Assembly: GCA_966211965.1 (NCBI GenBank) | Contig: CBIHON010000007.1 | Location: 93,952 to 157,951 of the forward strand | Direction: 5' to 3' | Length of the DNA: 64,000 nt | Source of the DNA: CBIHON01 sp966211965 | Lineage (GTDB): Bacteria; Pseudomonadota; Gammaproteobacteria; Burkholderiales; Burkholderiaceae_D | Shown: piece after piece, positions 1-8,632 of the stretch | Position numbering within the stretch: position 1 is the first letter of the stretch | Layout: each line of letters starts with the position of its first letter | The notes under the pieces: model-generated | The model's input: the letters and a program-made list of their open reading frames with translations, nothing else | What the model was told of the DNA's origin: nothing | Databases searched by the model: none | Translations under genes and position numbers: made by a program

Positions 1-1130
1 TTAGAGGGGAAACGCGGTGTGCGGATCGGTTGGTTATCGGTATAGCCGCTGACCAGCACCGAACCGCCGACCTCATTGAGCGCTGCCGCGACCCGGTTAA
101 GCACAGGAAGGTAACGCGGCAGCACTGTATTGCTACCCGGATTAAACATGCCATCGCCGCGCAGAATGATGATGCTGCGATCGGCTTCGTCACGCACACT
201 GACCAAGCCTTCGAGAATTTCCGGCTCCAGGAAGCGGGCAAGCCTCGGCGCAATCGACTGCTTTGTTGTAACCGTAACACGCGGCAACCGGATGCTGCTG
301 ATCTTGGAAAACAAGGGATCGGTGAGATTGGATAGCGCATAGATTAACCAAAAGAACACGATCAAACCGATCAGAGCAAACACCGCGGCCGAAACCCAGA
401 GCGGCATCATGGTCAAAATCCGCTTGATCTCCCCTTCGACGCCCCGCCAATTCAAAGACAAGGGCTTGGAGTACTCGCCTTCGTTTTTTTGCAGGATATC
501 GGCCAATCGGCGTTTCACTGTTTCCAGCTGCGTGCGCCCGTTGTCCATGATCCGATAGCGCCCTTCGAAGCCGAGCGCGATGCAGTAATACATCAGTTCA
601 AGCAAATCATGATGCTGCTGGGGATTTTGCGCCAGGCGCGACAGCAGCATAAAAAACTTTTCGCCACCCCAGGTCTCGTTGTGAAATTTCACCAGCAAGC
701 TATGGGCCGGCCAAGTGCCCTCGCAGCCCCATGGCGTTTGAGCGGCGGTTTCATCGAGGGCGGTGCACAGACAATAGCGAGCGCCGACAATAGTTTCTTC
801 AGTTACGCCAAAGACCCGGGCGCGTTGTTCAAACAGCTTGACTTGCTCAATAAGGTAAGCCTTTAAGTCCGAAATATCTTGCTTCAATTCGAGTGTTGCG
901 CGCAATTGCGGAATCAGGTTCAGCAGATGGTTACTAGCGCGCGTCAAGGGATTGGAGCCGCTGATGACTTCCGGCAAATCCTTGAAATAGGTTTGAGGGT
1001 CGGTTTCTTTCTTTGTGTCCGTACTTGGCGCCGGTTTTTCCTCTACATTTGCCACAGGTTTAGAAACTGCAGTCACGCCAGAAGCCACGGACTCTTGTTC
1101 GACATCGTCCAAAAAGTCGCTCATTGCCAT
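1..1130 (-). CDS. tssL: Type VI secretion protein TssL (DotU/IcmH) with C-terminal OmpA domain, partial
   Basis: This is an inner-membrane component of the T6SS membrane complex. Reading the minus strand from ATG at 1130 (a second in-frame ATG is at 1124) gives an open frame to the window edge with no stop, about 376 codons. It has a charged Pro/Lys-rich N-terminus, a DotU-type helical domain, a single transmembrane helix around WVSAAVFALIGLIVFFW, and then an OmpA/MotB-like peptidoglycan-binding domain whose VSGYTDNQPIRT and RFPSN motifs are typical of the TssL-OmpA fusion class. The gene is cut by position 1, so the C-terminal tail and probably the rest of the T6SS core lie to the left. It lies on the same strand as the vgrG effector module and downstream of it. 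The family call is confident; the exact start is not, because the Shine-Dalgarno sequence is weak. Confidence 0.9.
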   Translation of the reverse strand, partial: MAMSDFLDDVEQESVASGVTAVSKPVANVEEKPAPSTDTKKETDPQTYFKDLPEVISGSNPLTRASNHLLNLIPQLRATLELKQDISDLKAYLIEQVKLFEQRARVFGVTEETIVGARYCLCTALDETAAQTPWGCEGTWPAHSLLVKFHNETWGGEKFFMLLSRLAQNPQQHHDLLELMYYCIALGFEGRYRIMDNGRTQLETVKRRLADILQKNEGEYSKPLSLNWRGVEGEIKRILTMMPLWVSAAVFALIGLIVFFWLIYALSNLTDPLFSKISSIRLPRVTVTTKQSIAPRLARFLEPEILEGLVSVRDEADRSIIILRGDGMFNPGSNTVLPRYLPVLNRVAAALNEVGGSVLVSGYTDNQPIRTPRFPS

Positions 1131-1307
1131 AAAGTTCTACCGATGCCGTTCATGCTTTCACGCGTAATACAAGTATTATCAATGTTTCCATTGCCATGCT
1201 AAATTATGATTATGATGGGCGAATCAATGCAAAAAAATCCTGATGTCGCCCTCTGACACATCGTTAATTTCGTCGCCCATAGGCTGATTTCCGGTGCCGC
1301 AAATAAA

Positions 1308-1970
1308 CTATCCTGAATGAGGAAGCTCGCCGATTTTTTTCCAGACCATGTAGGCCCACGCTGCTTTGTCTTGTTCGGGACGTGCATTGATCGACATCTG
1401 CTCAACCATCATATTTTCGCCCACTCTTGTCAAAAACATAGAACCACCTCCCTCCATCGACAAGTCATAGTCTATAGCGGAAGTATCCGAAAAAAATGAG
1501 CGATGCTCCTGCGGAATGTTTGTACCAATGCGGAACCTCACATAGGCGCGCTCTTCGTAATCAGTATTGAGAGCGCTGGAATGATCTTCCTCGGTAGGGC
1601 ACAAAGAAAACCATTTTTTGTTGGAACAAACGCTTTTGGAAAATGGCGCCCTGAATTTCATTGTTACCATAGGATAGATCTCATAAGGCCCGTCGCCATC
1701 CTGAGATGGTCGAAAAATTTGCAAGCCATCCCCATTAATTTCCAATATTTGGCCCACAGGTAGATATCCCATATTTCCGTCTAATTCCTTGGAAGTTTTT
1801 TCATCCAACTGGTATCCCAAAAAACCGAATTCATGCCTGACTAATTTCCAGATTCCCCATAGTTCCTGACCAGGAACCCGAAACTGATGTGCGTGTGCTT
1901 GAGATGGAAACAACATAAATATTCCCAGCAATGGAAAGGTAGCAAAATTAAGGAAAATAATTATTTTCAA
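1308..1970 (-). CDS. Secreted protein, candidate immunity protein of the adjacent T6SS effector
   Basis: A 220-residue protein I do not recognise by family. The N-terminus is a clear signal peptide (hydrophobic FLNFATFPLLGIFMLF, then AHAHQ), so it should be periplasmic. The mature part has no transmembrane segment and contains two cysteines close together (SVCSNKKW, SLCPTE) that could form a disulfide. It starts 13 bases after the stop of the lysozyme-like effector and on the same strand, which is where a T6SS immunity gene normally sits. A peptidoglycan-degrading effector needs a periplasmic inhibitor, and the signal peptide fits that. The immunity role is inference from position and localisation. 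Base composition is AT-rich like the effector and unlike tssL or vgrG. Confidence 0.65.
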   Translation of the reverse strand: MKIIIFLNFATFPLLGIFMLFPSQAHAHQFRVPGQELWGIWKLVRHEFGFLGYQLDEKTSKELDGNMGYLPVGQILEINGDGLQIFRPSQDGDGPYEIYPMVTMKFRAPFSKSVCSNKKWFSLCPTEEDHSSALNTDYEERAYVRFRIGTNIPQEHRSFFSDTSAIDYDLSMEGGGSMFLTRVGENMMVEQMSINARPEQDKAAWAYMVWKKIGELPHSG

Positions 1971-2275
1971 AAACCTTCAAGGTTTATTTACTAACATGGA
2001 TTCCGCTCTCTCTCCCTCCTGGATTAAAATTCGCGTTTCCATTCGCATACTGCTTAGCTACCGTACCATTAATCCCTCCATGTTGATAGGCATAAGAAAC
2101 AAGCACTGTCTGCTGCTGACGCGAAAGCTTATCAAATGTGTCCGGTGGTTTCGCATACAAAGTGTTATATTCCTTTTTTGTTTTCTCATAACACGCTGCT
2201 TTTGCTCTTGAATTTAACAAAGCCACCTCATCTTCGCTAAGTTTGAGTGGATTTTTCTTTAAATATTGACATGCC

Positions 2276-2296
2276 TCAGAGCCTGTTATGAACTTA
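2276..2296. repeat. Left target duplication (TCA) and 18-bp terminal inverted repeat of the IS
   Basis: TCA at 2276-2278 followed by GAGCCTGTTATGAACTTA. The partner is 3124-3144. The outer 16 bases are identical to both ends of the 52-bp element at 27000-27051. Confidence 0.9.
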
Positions 2297-3141
2297 TGTG
2301 AATCATCCGAGCCATGTGAGGAAGCATGAGGCAGACGAAAGCGACGAAATGCAAGCCTGCCAAAGTTCCGCTCATGCGCTCATAATCGCGTGCCAGACGG
2401 CGGAACCGCGCCGCCCAGCCGAAACTGCGCTCGACCACCCAACGGCGCGGCAGCAGGACGAATCCTTTCTTGGGCTCGGTATGTTTGACCACGACCAACC
2501 GCACGCCATGATCCTGCGCCTGCTCCTGAGCATTCTCACCGGTATAGCCTTGATCCACAAACGCGACCTCGATATTCATGCCCGTGGTTTCCTGGATGTT
2601 GCGCGTCAAATGCCTCACCTGATCGCGGTCTTGTTCGTTGGCCGGCGTCACATGCAGGGCAAGCAAATGCCCCAGCGTGTCCACTGCGATATGCACTTTC
2701 GATCCCTTGCGCCGCTTGGCGCCATCATAGCCAGCACGAGCACCGCTTTCGGGCGTCGACTGCAAGGTCCGGCTATCGAGAATGGCCGCCGTCGGCTCGG
2801 CTTGCCTACCTGCTGCCAGACGCAACAGGGCGCGCAAATCGTGTGCCATCGCTTCGAAACAGCCCGCACGCAACCAGCGCTGCATCTGCTGATAAACCGT
2901 GTACCACGGCGGGAAATCGTGCGGCAGCAGCCGCCATGGCAGCCCCGCTTTCACCACATAGCGCAACGCATTGAATACCTCTCGCAAGTCATGCTCGCGC
3001 TGACTGGCATTCAAGCGCAGCAACATCAAATAAGGGGCAACGAATTCCCATTCGTCGTCTTTCACATCGGTGGAGTAAGCTTGGCGTGTTGGCATAACCG
3101 ACATTGACTGGCAGCTCTGCTTTTAAGTTCATAACAGGCTC
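2279..3141 (-). mobile_element. IS5-family insertion sequence (IS1031-like), complete, 863 bp
   Basis: The element is bounded by identical 18-bp inverted repeats, GAGCCTGTTATGAACTTA at 2279-2296 and its complement at 3124-3141. The flanks are TCA at 2276-2278 and TCA at 3142-3144, a 3-bp duplication of the TNA type known for the IS1031 subgroup of IS5. It carries one intact transposase gene that fills nearly all of it. Both ends are perfect and precise removal restores the host frame, so the insertion looks recent. The same end sequence occurs on the 52-bp element at 27000-27051. Confidence 0.92.
2286..3104 (-). CDS. IS5-family DDE transposase
   Basis: A 272-residue transposase that moves the surrounding IS. 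It shows the DDE catalytic pattern of the IS4/IS5 superfamily: the first Asp in [11 protein letters not shown], the second in [11 protein letters not shown], and the Glu in [11 protein letters not shown] followed by the R(x)RRLARDYER signature. The N-terminal part (about 15-90) is the usual DUF4096-like region with EFVAPYL and GLPWRLLP. It is a single uninterrupted frame with no programmed frameshift, as in the IS1031 and ISL2 groups. The gene reads in the same direction as the host effector gene and its stop lies 6-7 bases inside the left inverted repeat. Confidence 0.95.
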   Translation of the reverse strand: MSVMPTRQAYSTDVKDDEWEFVAPYLMLLRLNASQREHDLREVFNALRYVVKAGLPWRLLPHDFPPWYTVYQQMQRWLRAGCFEAMAHDLRALLRLAAGRQAEPTAAILDSRTLQSTPESGARAGYDGAKRRKGSKVHIAVDTLGHLLALHVTPANEQDRDQVRHLTRNIQETTGMNIEVAFVDQGYTGENAQEQAQDHGVRLVVVKHTEPKKGFVLLPRRWVVERSFGWAARFRRLARDYERMSGTLAGLHFVAFVCLMLPHMARMIHISS

Positions 3142-3144
3142 TCA
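3124..3144. repeat. Right terminal inverted repeat and TCA target duplication of the IS
   Basis: The reverse complement of the left 18-bp end, followed by TCA at 3142-3144. The effector frame reads into this repeat and stops within it at TGA, so the truncated effector would end with Ser-Leu-Leu encoded by the IS. Confidence 0.9.
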
Positions 3145-3914
3145 GCTCTTCTCTTTTTCATATATGGCTCAATTTTTTTCTCTAATTTTTTCATTTCGTC
3201 CTCTGTCAATATTCCAAGTTCTTTGTTCTTCTCCCTCAATTCTTTGAAATATGCTGTCGGATTTGAGCCGCCAGCCCCTAAATCCACTCCGGACCCTACA
3301 GTCACGCCCGATCCATCCGTAACACGGCCTATTGGCACACCCATTGTTACACTAGATTTCTTACCCGCCCCATCATCTGTTCGTCCCGCATTGCCCATCT
3401 TAAATGTGCCTGTCTTGTTATTCATGTCCGGGCGCCAAGGCGTATATCCTTCTGTATAGCTGCCGCCTTCCAAGCGGCTAATTTCGTCCCAATCAATATT
3501 GCTGCCGTACTTTTTATTGAATTTTTCCGTAAAACCTTTTGGAAGCGGCAATTTCGTTTTTGGATCAGCGGGCACACAACTAGGCGTTTTGAATGGCCCA
3601 GGGCATTTCCGCTTGATTGCCTTCTTCAGGCTCGCCGATGTTTTATTTTTGTCCTTCGCAAGGTCTGCTTTTTTCTTTTGCAGTGCTTTTTTTTGCTTCT
3701 CCAGATCTTGTTTTTTCATGTCTTTTGATGCATCGGCCAAGTCTTTTTCTTTTTGTTTAAGTTCATCTTCCTTTTCTTTTATTTCTTTTTCATGCTGCTT
3801 TAAAGCCGCGATCTCTTCTTCCTTTTTTTTTTGCGCAAGCTGCAATTGCGTCATTTTTCTCTTTTAATTTTTCCAGATATTCTTTCTGAATCGCCTCGTC
3901 ATCCGCGTTCATGC

Positions 3915-4298
3915 TCATCGCTTATCTATCCTTTCTTGTTCCAAAAAAATCCATTCTATCCACTGCTGCGCGACAGAAAAATCCGCATCATGGCTGACAT
4001 AGTCGAGAAAAAATGAAGCCATGTCTCGTATGAATTCAATAGGCAAATCCAGCGTTACGGCAGACAAGACATTGAGGGCGAGAGCAATGACCGCCTCCTC
4101 GCTATCGACCCCACGACGCTGGCAGACATCCACTGCTTTTCCGATCCAATACCGGCGATTCTGCTCGGAAATCTCGGGCCGACCCGGATAGAGATTAGCT
4201 GACATTTCCGGCCATCGGTTAAAAACCCGTTCTCCGATTTTTAGATACTCATGGTCGAGCAATGTATCGAGTTGCGCCTGAGTTATGCGTAGCATCAT
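3915..4298 (-). CDS. Small conserved-type protein of the T6SS effector module
   Basis: A 127-residue, cytoplasmic-looking, largely helical protein with no signal peptide. Its opening (LRITQAQLDTLLDHEYLKIGERVF) and a later segment about the gene's cognate organism-independent pattern (GKAVDVCQRRGV, EEAVIALALNVLS) resemble small proteins often seen beside PAAR/VgrG effector genes. I cannot name the family. Its TGA stop overlaps the ATG of the lysozyme-like effector (ATGA), so the two are probably translationally coupled. This suggests a chaperone or accessory role for that effector, which is inference from position only. The next gene upstream ends 10 bases before its start. Confidence 0.65.
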   Translation of the reverse strand: MMLRITQAQLDTLLDHEYLKIGERVFNRWPEMSANLYPGRPEISEQNRRYWIGKAVDVCQRRGVDSEEAVIALALNVLSAVTLDLPIEFIRDMASFFLDYVSHDADFSVAQQWIEWIFLEQERIDKR

Positions 4299-4308
4299 TA
4301 CTCCCGTT

Positions 4309-4866
4309 TTATTTTTTGTTTTCTATCAAATTTGAGAGACGGATGTCGCGAGCGAGTTTTATCAAGTACTTCTCTTCAAACCCTTCGGGTGAGTATATTT
4401 CCACTTTTTCGCCTGAATTAAAGAGCACCAATCCGGCATAGCTCGATCCTGTGCAAGATAGAGGCTCACGAACGGTGCCGCAATTTTCTCGGGTCATATA
4501 CTCGCCCAAAAGAATTTTTCTGTCGCTCAGTTTTATAGTAGACAAGATTTCGCCGTCATAAACCCCTTTCACTACCCATCCATTTTCTTTGGGCTCGAAA
4601 ACTTTGTAATGTTCTGGCGACAAACGAGTGAATTGAATCGTCGGGTTATAAGGACCATACATGTTTTTCTTGGTTTTTCCGACATAGGTCACGCTGCATA
4701 TGCCATTAATGCGTCCGCTATCGACGCTTGGTGTCCACCCAGATGGCAACGAAGGCATTATGAGGCCGCAACCCTCAAAAATCTTTTGATTTGACTTTGC
4801 TTCGGAAGTGGCCGCTATGATTAATGTCGCCATGCAAAGCAGTTCTCTGATATATATACGTCGCAT
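4309..4866 (-). CDS. Secreted hypothetical protein in the T6SS effector module
   Basis: A 185-residue protein of unknown family. A Sec-type leader is visible at the N-terminus (Arg-rich start, then CMATLIIAATSEAKS), so it is likely exported to the periplasm; an in-frame ATG at residue 12 is an alternative start. The mature part contains three to four cysteines (FEGCGL, NGICSV, ENCGT, LSCTG) that could form two disulfides, plus several beta-rich stretches. It sits between the DUF4123 adaptor and the small accessory gene on the same strand and is AT-rich like its neighbours. It could be a second immunity protein or a remnant partner of a lost effector. There is a 163-base gap between it and the adaptor gene. 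Confidence 0.6.
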   Translation of the reverse strand: MRRIYIRELLCMATLIIAATSEAKSNQKIFEGCGLIMPSLPSGWTPSVDSGRINGICSVTYVGKTKKNMYGPYNPTIQFTRLSPEHYKVFEPKENGWVVKGVYDGEILSTIKLSDRKILLGEYMTRENCGTVREPLSCTGSSYAGLVLFNSGEKVEIYSPEGFEEKYLIKLARDIRLSNLIENKK

Positions 4867-5029
4867 AAAATTTTATCTTCATTCCATAAAATCAATAGAC
4901 CCCTGTCATAGGTGCGATTTGCAACCAAGATTTAATCAATGTATTCACCGGTACGCACCCGGCGAAAAGGTATCTATAAGTTGTTGAGTCACAAGAAAAT
5001 TTTTGATGCTTGAAATTATGCAAGCGTCA

Positions 5030-5590
5030 TTACTCCAGCTTTGTAAATACAGTTTCATATAACTTGCCGAGTACGAGGGTAGACAATCCATCTTCCCGGC
5101 GTTTAACCGTCATGATGCTTCTACCGTGGCTGAATTCGGCGTGGATTCGGATAATTGTCGATCCAAACAGATGATCGAGTTGTTCAAAGCTCGCCACCTG
5201 CATAAATGATCCAAGAACACTTGGATCATAAAATCGAAAGTAACCTGTTTTGTTTTCGTCTAACATCGCGATCAAGTTCTTCTTGAGCTGTATGCGCAAC
5301 GCTTCCGGCGGCGCGTTTGATTCAATAAAAATTGCGCAGCGATCGCCCCATGCCTCTACGATCAATCGCTGCAACAAAGGAGACTTGTCCATCTTGATCA
5401 AGTAAGGTGCGACCTCCGCCAACAGCGTAGCGTCTAGCCCCGAATATAACGAATGTATCTGAAATGCTTTTTGCTTTTCCAGCCAAGCATATAAGCTATC
5501 GTTGCGTGCAGTGTCGACCACAAGCCAAACAGGCGAAGGCCTGGATTGCAGCCACTTGAGAGCTCTTTCTCCAAGGCGCATTTTATTCAA
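5030..5590 (-). CDS. DUF4123 effector-loading adaptor (Tap/Tec type)
   Basis: A 186-residue cytoplasmic protein of the DUF4123 family. These proteins bind a T6SS effector and load it onto the VgrG/PAAR spike without being secreted themselves. Recognisable features are the opening PVWLVVDTARND, the LYSGLDATLLAEVAPYLIK segment and the late RFYDPSVL motif, all typical of the family. The start overlaps the stop of the PAAR gene by 8 bases, so PAAR and adaptor form one translational unit behind vgrG. The likely client is the lysozyme-like protein encoded further downstream, which the IS has now disrupted. The family call is confident; the client assignment is inference. Confidence 0.85.
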   Translation of the reverse strand: MNKMRLGERALKWLQSRPSPVWLVVDTARNDSLYAWLEKQKAFQIHSLYSGLDATLLAEVAPYLIKMDKSPLLQRLIVEAWGDRCAIFIESNAPPEALRIQLKKNLIAMLDENKTGYFRFYDPSVLGSFMQVASFEQLDHLFGSTIIRIHAEFSHGRSIMTVKRREDGLSTLVLGKLYETVFTKLE

Positions 5591-5909
5591 CCGAGGTTTC
5601 TACGATCATGGTGCCGTCTGCAGCACCTGCACGCAGGCAAGCAGCACGAAGATCTTTTCCGATCACCACCGTGGTACAGCCGCTACCAATTTTCTTGCCG
5701 CACGAGTGCTCGTCCCCCATCCGCGCGGCAGGACGGCCACCGATGATGACCGTGGCTTCGCCTTCGGCGATGACATCGAACCCGCTGCCGCACGCCGCCT
5801 TATCTCCCATGCGGGCGGCAGGCTTGCCACCTATAATGACGGTGTCGCATCCTTTCAGAATCGGTCCCTTGGGGTGGGTGTCACCCACCCGTGCTGCATA
5901 GGCCGGCAT
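5583..5909 (-). CDS. PAAR-domain spike tip protein
   Basis: A 108-residue protein that caps the VgrG needle of the T6SS. It has the PAAR pattern throughout: PAYAARVGDTHPKG at the start, CDTVIIGGKPAARMGD, the repeat VIIGGRPAARMGDEHSCG, and a final GCTTVVIGKDL. Metal-binding His/Cys residues (His in GDTHP, Cys in AACGSG, His/Cys in DEHSCG) are present. There is no C-terminal toxin extension, so this is a stand-alone PAAR that needs a separate cargo effector. A strong Shine-Dalgarno sequence (AAGGAG) lies 8 bases before the ATG. It begins 35 bases after the vgrG stop and overlaps the adaptor gene, which supports a vgrG-PAAR-adaptor operon. Confidence 0.93.
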   Translation of the reverse strand: MPAYAARVGDTHPKGPILKGCDTVIIGGKPAARMGDKAACGSGFDVIAEGEATVIIGGRPAARMGDEHSCGKKIGSGCTTVVIGKDLRAACLRAGAADGTMIVETSVE

Positions 5910-5944
5910 ACTGATGCTCCTTTTAAAATGGATTGCCTGATTGT

Positions 5945-8632
5945 TTAAAAATTGCCCGGCGCCCCGTCACCCATTCCGACCGATCCGCCAAGGCTTGGCG
6001 ACGCGGAGCTGCCTTTGATGCCGCCGCCAGCTAACCCTCCCGCCGCACCTGCAATGCCCCCCAGGTCGCCATTCTTAATAGCCTGCGCAGTTTGCGCTAA
6101 GCTCTTCAACTGGTTCAATGCTGCAAAGGCGTTTTGGCCGCCTTCCATCAACTTACTTAGACCCGATTCGACAGGATTAGCGCCGTCGCTAGCTGCTGCT
6201 CCAGCGCCGGACGCGCCTGCGGAGGCCGGCTTTTCCTCAGGCGGCGGTTCTGGAGGCGCGGCCGGCGGCGCCTTGGCCTTGCCGTCATTGATATAGACCA
6301 TAGCTGCATCAAGGTTGATCGAATTGGCCATCAACCCATGTAGTTCTTGACCGTTAAAATAAATCTTACCGTCGCGAAGAACGATCTTGGCGCCAGCACA
6401 ATTGAATTCCATATGAGTGCCAGCATTTAGGATCAGCGTTTGACCGACATCGACGACGAGTCGCTGCCCAACCGTCAACACGTCCTTTTCCCCTACTGTC
6501 GTGGCGCGGCTTTTCCCGATTTTGCGTTTTTCCGTTTTGCCTATGCTAACTTCCTGTTCTTCGCCTATCGATACCACGCGCGATTTGCCTACCGTCAAGC
6601 GGTCGATCATGCCAACCATCGTATTGCGCATCATGCCCACGATCAACGAGTAAGCTAAGCCGATGTTGACCGATTTAGCCAGACCGATATTTTGCATCAT
6701 GGCCATACCGATGTTTTCTAACTTGAGCTTGCCTACTTTGATCGACCAATTGCTGCCAATGTTGTCCGATTCGTTTTTTCCGATGGATTTTTCGCGGTTA
6801 TTGCCGATGCTGATTTTTTCATTTATCCCGACATCTTCTTCGCGATTTACTCCGATGCTGATCTTTTCGCACAGGTCTACGCGTTCGGAACGATTTTTAT
6901 TGATGGTAATGGTTTCATCGAGGTTGACCAATTCAGTGCGATTGCTGTGGATCGTGATGTCTTCATTCCCATCCACCACTTCGGTACGCTTGCCGTGCAC
7001 CGTGATGGTTTCGTCCCGATCGACCGTTTCCGTCCGGTCGCGCTTGATGTGGTTGGTCTCGTCCCGATCGATCGTCTTGCGCCGGTCGTTGCCAACCCAT
7101 TTATCTTCGTCGTGCTCGACTTCGGTGAGCTGATCCTTCTCAGCGTGCAACCAGAGCTGTTCCTCACCCTTCTTGTCTTCGAAGCGGATCGCGTTGGCAT
7201 TGTCATACCCACCGCCTTTCGTGGAGCGGGTCAGAATGCCCGATTGCGTGGCATTACCCGGCAAGTCCCACGGCGGCATGTTGTCGCCGTTGTAGACCCG
7301 GCTGATCACAATTGGGTGGTCGGGATTATTATTCACATAGGCGATGACAACCTCTTGTCCTATGCGCGGGATATGCACCGCCCCGAAGTTCGAGCCGGCC
7401 CAGGGCGTGGCCACCCTCACCCAGCACGAGCTGTTCTGGTCCTTCGGCCCCCTTCTGTCCCACGGAAAGCGCACCTTGACCCGGCCATGGGTATCGGTCC
7501 AGATTTCTTCGCCGGGCGGGCCGGTGACGATGGCCACTTCGGTGGCGTAGGCCACCGGGTGCGGGGTGATACGCGCCGGGCGGTAGGGTTCGCTGCTGGG
7601 GCGGATCGTGAAGTGGGTGAGGTGTTCGACGATTTCCGATCCGGCGCCGGTTTCGTAGCTGTTGTCGGTCCAGTGGTAGTGCGCGATTTCGATGATGTAT
7701 TCGCGGTTCTGGTCGGCACGGGCGCACTTGATGAGGTTGAAGCGGTAGCCGACCGCAAAGCCCCGCACATTGGTTTCACCGTCGCAGCGCTCATGGTTGA
7801 CTTGCAGTTCTTCGATGCCGATGCGGCCGTAGGTTTCGCCCTGGCCGAGGTCGCGGTAGACGCCGGGGTAGTCGTAGATTTCGTAGCGGTTGAGTTCGTG
7901 GTCGCGCGGGTTGGGCTGGTTGACTTCGAGGTAGGCTTTGGGGCCCTTGAAGTCGTGTTCGCGGGTGGCGAATTTGCCGGGGTTGACGGTTTGGCCGGCA
8001 TGGATAGCGCTGACAAATTCCTCATCGGGGATCGCGGCCATGTCGGGCGGGTAGTATGGAATTGTTGCGTGGCTGGGCAAGGTGGAGAGCACGTTGACGC
8101 TGTCGAACAGGACCAGGGTGTGGCTGCCCATGCTGTGTTCGAAGTAAAAGCCGATGCCTTCCTTTTCCTGCAGGCGCAGGCAGAAGTCGAGATAGCTTTC
8201 GCCGTAGAGGACGGTGTAGTCGAGGCTGGGATGGGAGCCGGTGGTGCAGTCCTTGATGACGATGCCGAATTCGCTGTAGACCGATTTGACGATGTCCAGG
8301 GCGCTCATCTTTTGGTAGACGCGGAAGTCCTTGGTCAGGGAGAGAAACCAAGCTTTGGGACGAAGGCGGAGTTCGTAGCGGTGATGGCGGCCGTGCCGGC
8401 GGATCTGTTTGAATTCACTGACGTGGGCATTGAAGTAGCGGCGCGATTTGTCCTGCAGTTCGACCTCGATGGTCACCGATTTGCCGAGCAGGGCATTGAG
8501 CGGAATAGCCTTGTCGAGCGAGGCGCCGACCAGGGTGCCGTCGAACATGCGGCTGAGTTCTTCCACGCCGTCGAAGGAATCGAATTGGAGGCTTTCGCCC
8601 AGGTCGGAATGGAGGGTGAAGATGCGTGGCAT
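5945..8632 (-). CDS. vgrG: VgrG / TssI spike protein with extended beta-helix and low-complexity tail
   Basis: An 895-residue VgrG, the trimeric puncturing spike of the T6SS. The N-terminus (PRIFTLHSDLGESLQ) and the gp27/gp44-like region (residues ~1-380) are typical, with YVVQYGESYLDF-type signature LYGESYLDFCLRLQEKEG. The gp5 OB fold follows (DTHGRVKVRFPWDRRG, SCWVRVATPWAG). Residues ~490-700 carry a long run of short repeats of the form RTETVDRDET and xxIGKxR, which build the triangular beta-helix. The C-terminal ~100 residues are rich in Pro, Ala and Gly with no recognised toxin domain. The protein is longer than the ~650-residue minimal VgrG. A Shine-Dalgarno sequence (CAGGAAG) precedes the ATG. 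It heads the effector operon. Confidence 0.95.
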   Translation of the reverse strand: MPRIFTLHSDLGESLQFDSFDGVEELSRMFDGTLVGASLDKAIPLNALLGKSVTIEVELQDKSRRYFNAHVSEFKQIRRHGRHHRYELRLRPKAWFLSLTKDFRVYQKMSALDIVKSVYSEFGIVIKDCTTGSHPSLDYTVLYGESYLDFCLRLQEKEGIGFYFEHSMGSHTLVLFDSVNVLSTLPSHATIPYYPPDMAAIPDEEFVSAIHAGQTVNPGKFATREHDFKGPKAYLEVNQPNPRDHELNRYEIYDYPGVYRDLGQGETYGRIGIEELQVNHERCDGETNVRGFAVGYRFNLIKCARADQNREYIIEIAHYHWTDNSYETGAGSEIVEHLTHFTIRPSSEPYRPARITPHPVAYATEVAIVTGPPGEEIWTDTHGRVKVRFPWDRRGPKDQNSSCWVRVATPWAGSNFGAVHIPRIGQEVVIAYVNNNPDHPIVISRVYNGDNMPPWDLPGNATQSGILTRSTKGGGYDNANAIRFEDKKGEEQLWLHAEKDQLTEVEHDEDKWVGNDRRKTIDRDETNHIKRDRTETVDRDETITVHGKRTEVVDGNEDITIHSNRTELVNLDETITINKNRSERVDLCEKISIGVNREEDVGINEKISIGNNREKSIGKNESDNIGSNWSIKVGKLKLENIGMAMMQNIGLAKSVNIGLAYSLIVGMMRNTMVGMIDRLTVGKSRVVSIGEEQEVSIGKTEKRKIGKSRATTVGEKDVLTVGQRLVVDVGQTLILNAGTHMEFNCAGAKIVLRDGKIYFNGQELHGLMANSINLDAAMVYINDGKAKAPPAAPPEPPPEEKPASAGASGAGAAASDGANPVESGLSKLMEGGQNAFAALNQLKSLAQTAQAIKNGDLGGIAGAAGGLAGGGIKGSSASPSLGGSVGMGDGAPGNF

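Larger units (their letters stand above)
1984..3918 (-). pseudogene. Lysozyme-like (pesticin/T4-type) T6SS effector gene split by an IS and frameshifted at an A10 tract
   Basis: The 5' part (3918 to 3145) and the 3' part (2278 to 1984) encode one protein interrupted by the IS. Deleting the IS and one TCA copy joins codons GCT|GAG in frame and gives about 355 residues. The first ~110 residues are a Lys/Glu coiled coil. The C-terminal half looks like a pesticin/T4-lysozyme fold: SRLEGG supplies a catalytic Glu (codon 3469-3471), VTVGSGVDLG supplies the Thr/Asp pair (Asp codon 3282-3284), and LSRQQQTVLVSYAYQHG resembles the family's conserved helix. ATG 3918 overlaps the upstream stop (ATGA), which favours it as the start, but that frame only joins the rest if the A10 run at 3823-3832 loses one A. 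An internal ATG at 3854 is already in frame. As it stands the gene cannot make the full enzyme. Confidence 0.8.

Noticed and set aside
2298..3107. 269-codon plus-strand frame within the IS
   Set aside because: Antisense of the transposase; IS5 elements of this group encode only the transposase.
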